Shown one piece after another: positions 51,114 through 51,196 of a stretch of DNA of 51,196 nt (positions within the stretch are counted from its first letter, which is position 1; each line of letters starts with the position of its first letter). The notes under the pieces are model-generated. The model was not told the origin of the DNA. It was given only the letters and a program-made list of their open reading frames with translations, and made no database searches. The position numbers were made by a program, and so were the translations under genes. The stretch lies in contig NZ_ML769327.1 in assembly GCF_009720365.1 (NCBI RefSeq), positions 1 through 51,196 of the forward strand, read 5' to 3'. The DNA is from Catellatospora paridis. GTDB taxonomy: Bacteria > Actinomycetota > Actinomycetes > Mycobacteriales > Micromonosporaceae.

Positions 51114-51196
51114 ACCGCGGCAGACGAGAGCGCCGCCCCCCCCCCTGACGGGGCGGGCGGGGCGCGGGGGGGTGAGGCGGGGGGAGCGGGGGGCCG
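51114..51196. other. C- and G-run region after the last gene
   Basis: A run of about nine C is followed by GACGGGGCGGGCGGGGCG and G-rich sequence to the window end. The CCCC and GGGG runs can pair as a terminator stem or form a G-quadruplex. Confidence 0.35.

Overview
The window is about 51 kb of very GC-rich DNA with strong third-position G/C bias. Gene content and order point to an actinobacterium, most likely of the Micromonosporaceae: NgcEFG-type chitin-sugar transport, a BldN-type developmental sigma factor with an RsbN-type anti-sigma partner, Rex with hemACDB, the 33-residue ribosomal protein bS22, and many genes that seem to have leaderless transcripts. I see no rRNA or tRNA gene, CRISPR array, insertion sequence or prophage. 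Much of the window follows, in order, a conserved chromosomal block known from Mycobacterium tuberculosis (gpm1, senX3-regX3, Rv0495c, ppx, Rv0498, the Rv0500A excisionase-like gene, bS22, Rv0501, Rv0502, serB1, the Rv0508 glutaredoxin, hemA-C-D-B), with lineage-specific genes in between.

Layout. 1-6.2 kb: the end of a LuxR-type regulator, gpmA on the minus strand, and three tandem paralogous MFS transporters. 6.4-11.0 kb: an RpiR/SIS regulator followed by ngcE-ngcF-ngcG, an ABC importer for N-acetylglucosamine or chitobiose without its own ATPase. 11.1-14.2 kb: phoU divergent from senX3-regX3, with PHO-box-like repeats between. 14.2-15.6 kb: a SigE-family ECF sigma factor and a membrane partner. 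15.6-17.1 kb: a minus-strand chain of a cysteine-rich protein, two duplicated mini-ORFs, a small antitoxin-like protein and a Doc/Fic toxin, joined by 4-nt overlaps. 17.2-18.9 kb: ppx and a TIM-barrel protein.

19-25.6 kb: a CGNR regulator; an 87-residue membrane peptide beside a glutathionylspermidine-synthase-like ATP-grasp ligase; proline dehydrogenase; and two tandem membrane-anchored HELTH metalloproteases. 25.7-30.3 kb: an excisionase-like HTH protein, bS22, an SDR epimerase, a PlsC acyltransferase, then a HAD phosphatase and a propeller protein on the minus strand. 30.4-32.6 kb: rsbN and bldN. 33-35.5 kb: an acyl-CoA ligase, a glutaredoxin and a HAD hydrolase. 35.8-41.6 kb: a Rex operator and rex-hemA-hemC-hemD-hemB, the redox-controlled route from glutamyl-tRNA to uroporphyrinogen III.

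41.6-51 kb: FmdB zinc ribbon, tandem GNAT, a lytic transglycosylase, a cyclase/NB-ARC/TPR signalling protein, a secreted phospholipase A2, a secreted GHL10-type hydrolase and a membrane protein with a long GYPQQ repeat. The strongest leads for new biology are the small peptide ending in Cys-Gly-Gly beside an ATP-grasp ligase, the toxin-antitoxin chain whose start signals were duplicated, and an array of DnaA-box sequences inside the GYPQQ coding repeat.
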